NCBI GenBank assembly: GCA_946055175.1
Contig: CAMGET010000092.1
Span: forward strand, 1 to 6,143
Source of the DNA: an uncultured Roseburia sp.
GTDB taxonomy: Bacteria > Bacillota > Clostridia > Lachnospirales > Lachnospiraceae
Reading direction: 5' to 3'
Length of the DNA: 6,143 bases
Shown here piece by piece: positions 5,520 through 6,143 of this stretch. Every line of letters begins with the position of its first letter. Within the stretch, counting starts at the first letter, position 1. The notes under the pieces are model-generated. The model had not been told where the DNA came from, made no database searches, and worked only from the letters and a program-made list of their open reading frames with translations. A program made the translations under genes and the position numbers.

Positions 5520-6143
5520 AACATGCGCTGCCGTTTGTGAAGAAAATGGAGGCAGGCAGAAAGGAACAGTTTATAGCGTATTTTAAGACAGCACCGGTAT
5601 GGCTTTTGGAAACGTTTCAAATGGAAGAGATGGAAAAGGGGACCGTTTTTGTAAGAGAAGGGGAACCGGTGGAGACGATTTTTTTCATTTTAGACGGAAC
5701 CATCAAAGCGACGGATTATCGTTTTTATGGAATTACCTATGACTTTATGCGGTTTGATAAGGTGTATGCCATGGGCGGTATGGAAATTATTATGGATTTG
5801 CCGGTTTACCGGACTACATTACAGACTGTTACCAGATGCCATGTATTAAAAATACCAAAGGGTAAATTTGAAAAATGGATAAAGACAGATATAGAGGCAC
5901 TAAAGCATGAAGCGAAGCTTATGGGAGAATATCTGCTGGAACAGGGAAGAAGCAGCAGAGCTTATCTGTTTTTACAGGGTTCAGACCGCCTGGCTATGCT
6001 TTTTGTAGAGCGCTATGAAAAGTATGCCAAAAAGGGAGTACTTAATATGAAAGGCGACAGGCAGAGCCTTTCTGATGCAACCGGACTCTGCGTAAAAACA
6101 ATTAACCGCGCAGTAAAGAAGTTCTCTGATGAGGGAATCATTA
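5501..6143 (+). CDS. Crp/Fnr-family transcriptional regulator (3' partial)
   Basis: This open frame runs off the window end, and 214 residues are visible of an expected 220-230 or so. The N-terminal half is a cyclic-nucleotide-binding-like beta barrel: VFVREGEPVETIFFILDGTIKA at 49-70, then MGGMEIIMDLPVYRTT at 91-106. A long dimer helix (about 124-148) follows. The C-terminal helix-turn-helix has RQSLSDATGLCVKTINRAVKKF at 187-208. Aligned by eye with E. coli CRP, the cAMP contacts E72 and R82 fall on G93 and Y103 (R104 is one place off), so cAMP binding is doubtful. Only two cysteines (C113, C197) are visible, so an Fnr-type iron-sulfur cluster is unlikely. CRP R180, E181 and R185 become V198, K199 and R203, implying different DNA specificity. 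The GTG start rests on the GGGGGT site; ATG at 5546 is the alternative. The gene may regulate its own operon through the dyads before pdp. Confidence 0.88.
   Translation, partial: MEERYLEHALPFVKKMEAGRKEQFIAYFKTAPVWLLETFQMEEMEKGTVFVREGEPVETIFFILDGTIKATDYRFYGITYDFMRFDKVYAMGGMEIIMDLPVYRTTLQTVTRCHVLKIPKGKFEKWIKTDIEALKHEAKLMGEYLLEQGRSSRAYLFLQGSDRLAMLFVERYEKYAKKGVLNMKGDRQSLSDATGLCVKTINRAVKKFSDEGII

Overview
The window looks like an ordinary chromosomal stretch from a low-to-moderate GC Gram-positive anaerobe. It is most probably a clostridial Firmicute, with Lachnospiraceae as my best guess. This rests on strong AGGAGG-type ribosome binding sites, A-rich codon use, and a KdpD, a pyrimidine-nucleoside phosphorylase and a YczE-type membrane protein that all read as clostridial family members. 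All genes lie on the + strand. I see no mobile elements, CRISPR arrays, tRNA or rRNA.

Layout. (1) Positions 44-3335 hold a complete kdpD-kdpE two-component pair with an 8-base overlap. It encodes a 866-residue membrane sensor kinase with KdpD, USP-like, four-TM, GAF-like and kinase domains, and an OmpR-type response regulator. No kdpFABC potassium pump genes follow; whatever the pair controls is upstream of the window or elsewhere. (2) Positions 3336-3545 are a 210-base intergenic region with unusual structure. Two copies of a dyad (AGGmC-N4-GTCCT, followed by TA) lie 94 bases apart, each just upstream of a plausible promoter. A 9-base inverted repeat 90 bases apart ends in a T-run and competes with a local AT-rich hairpin. 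(3) Positions 3546-6143 hold a likely operon: pdp (pyrimidine-nucleoside phosphorylase), 18 bases, a YczE-like five-TM membrane protein, then a 19-base overlap into a Crp/Fnr-family regulator cut off by the window end.

How the genes may work together. KdpDE senses potassium or turgor, possibly with c-di-AMP input through the USP-like domain. The second cluster combines nucleoside salvage with a membrane protein of unknown substrate and a transcription factor. The dyads have the 5-4-5 geometry typical of Crp/Fnr sites, and one is centred 41.5 bases before a candidate start site. The encoded regulator lacks the standard E. coli CRP cAMP contacts and has a changed recognition helix, so autoregulation of the pdp operon through a non-canonical operator is a reasonable but untested hypothesis. 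This is the most interesting point in the window. I do not see a convincing new defence system or other radically new machinery.
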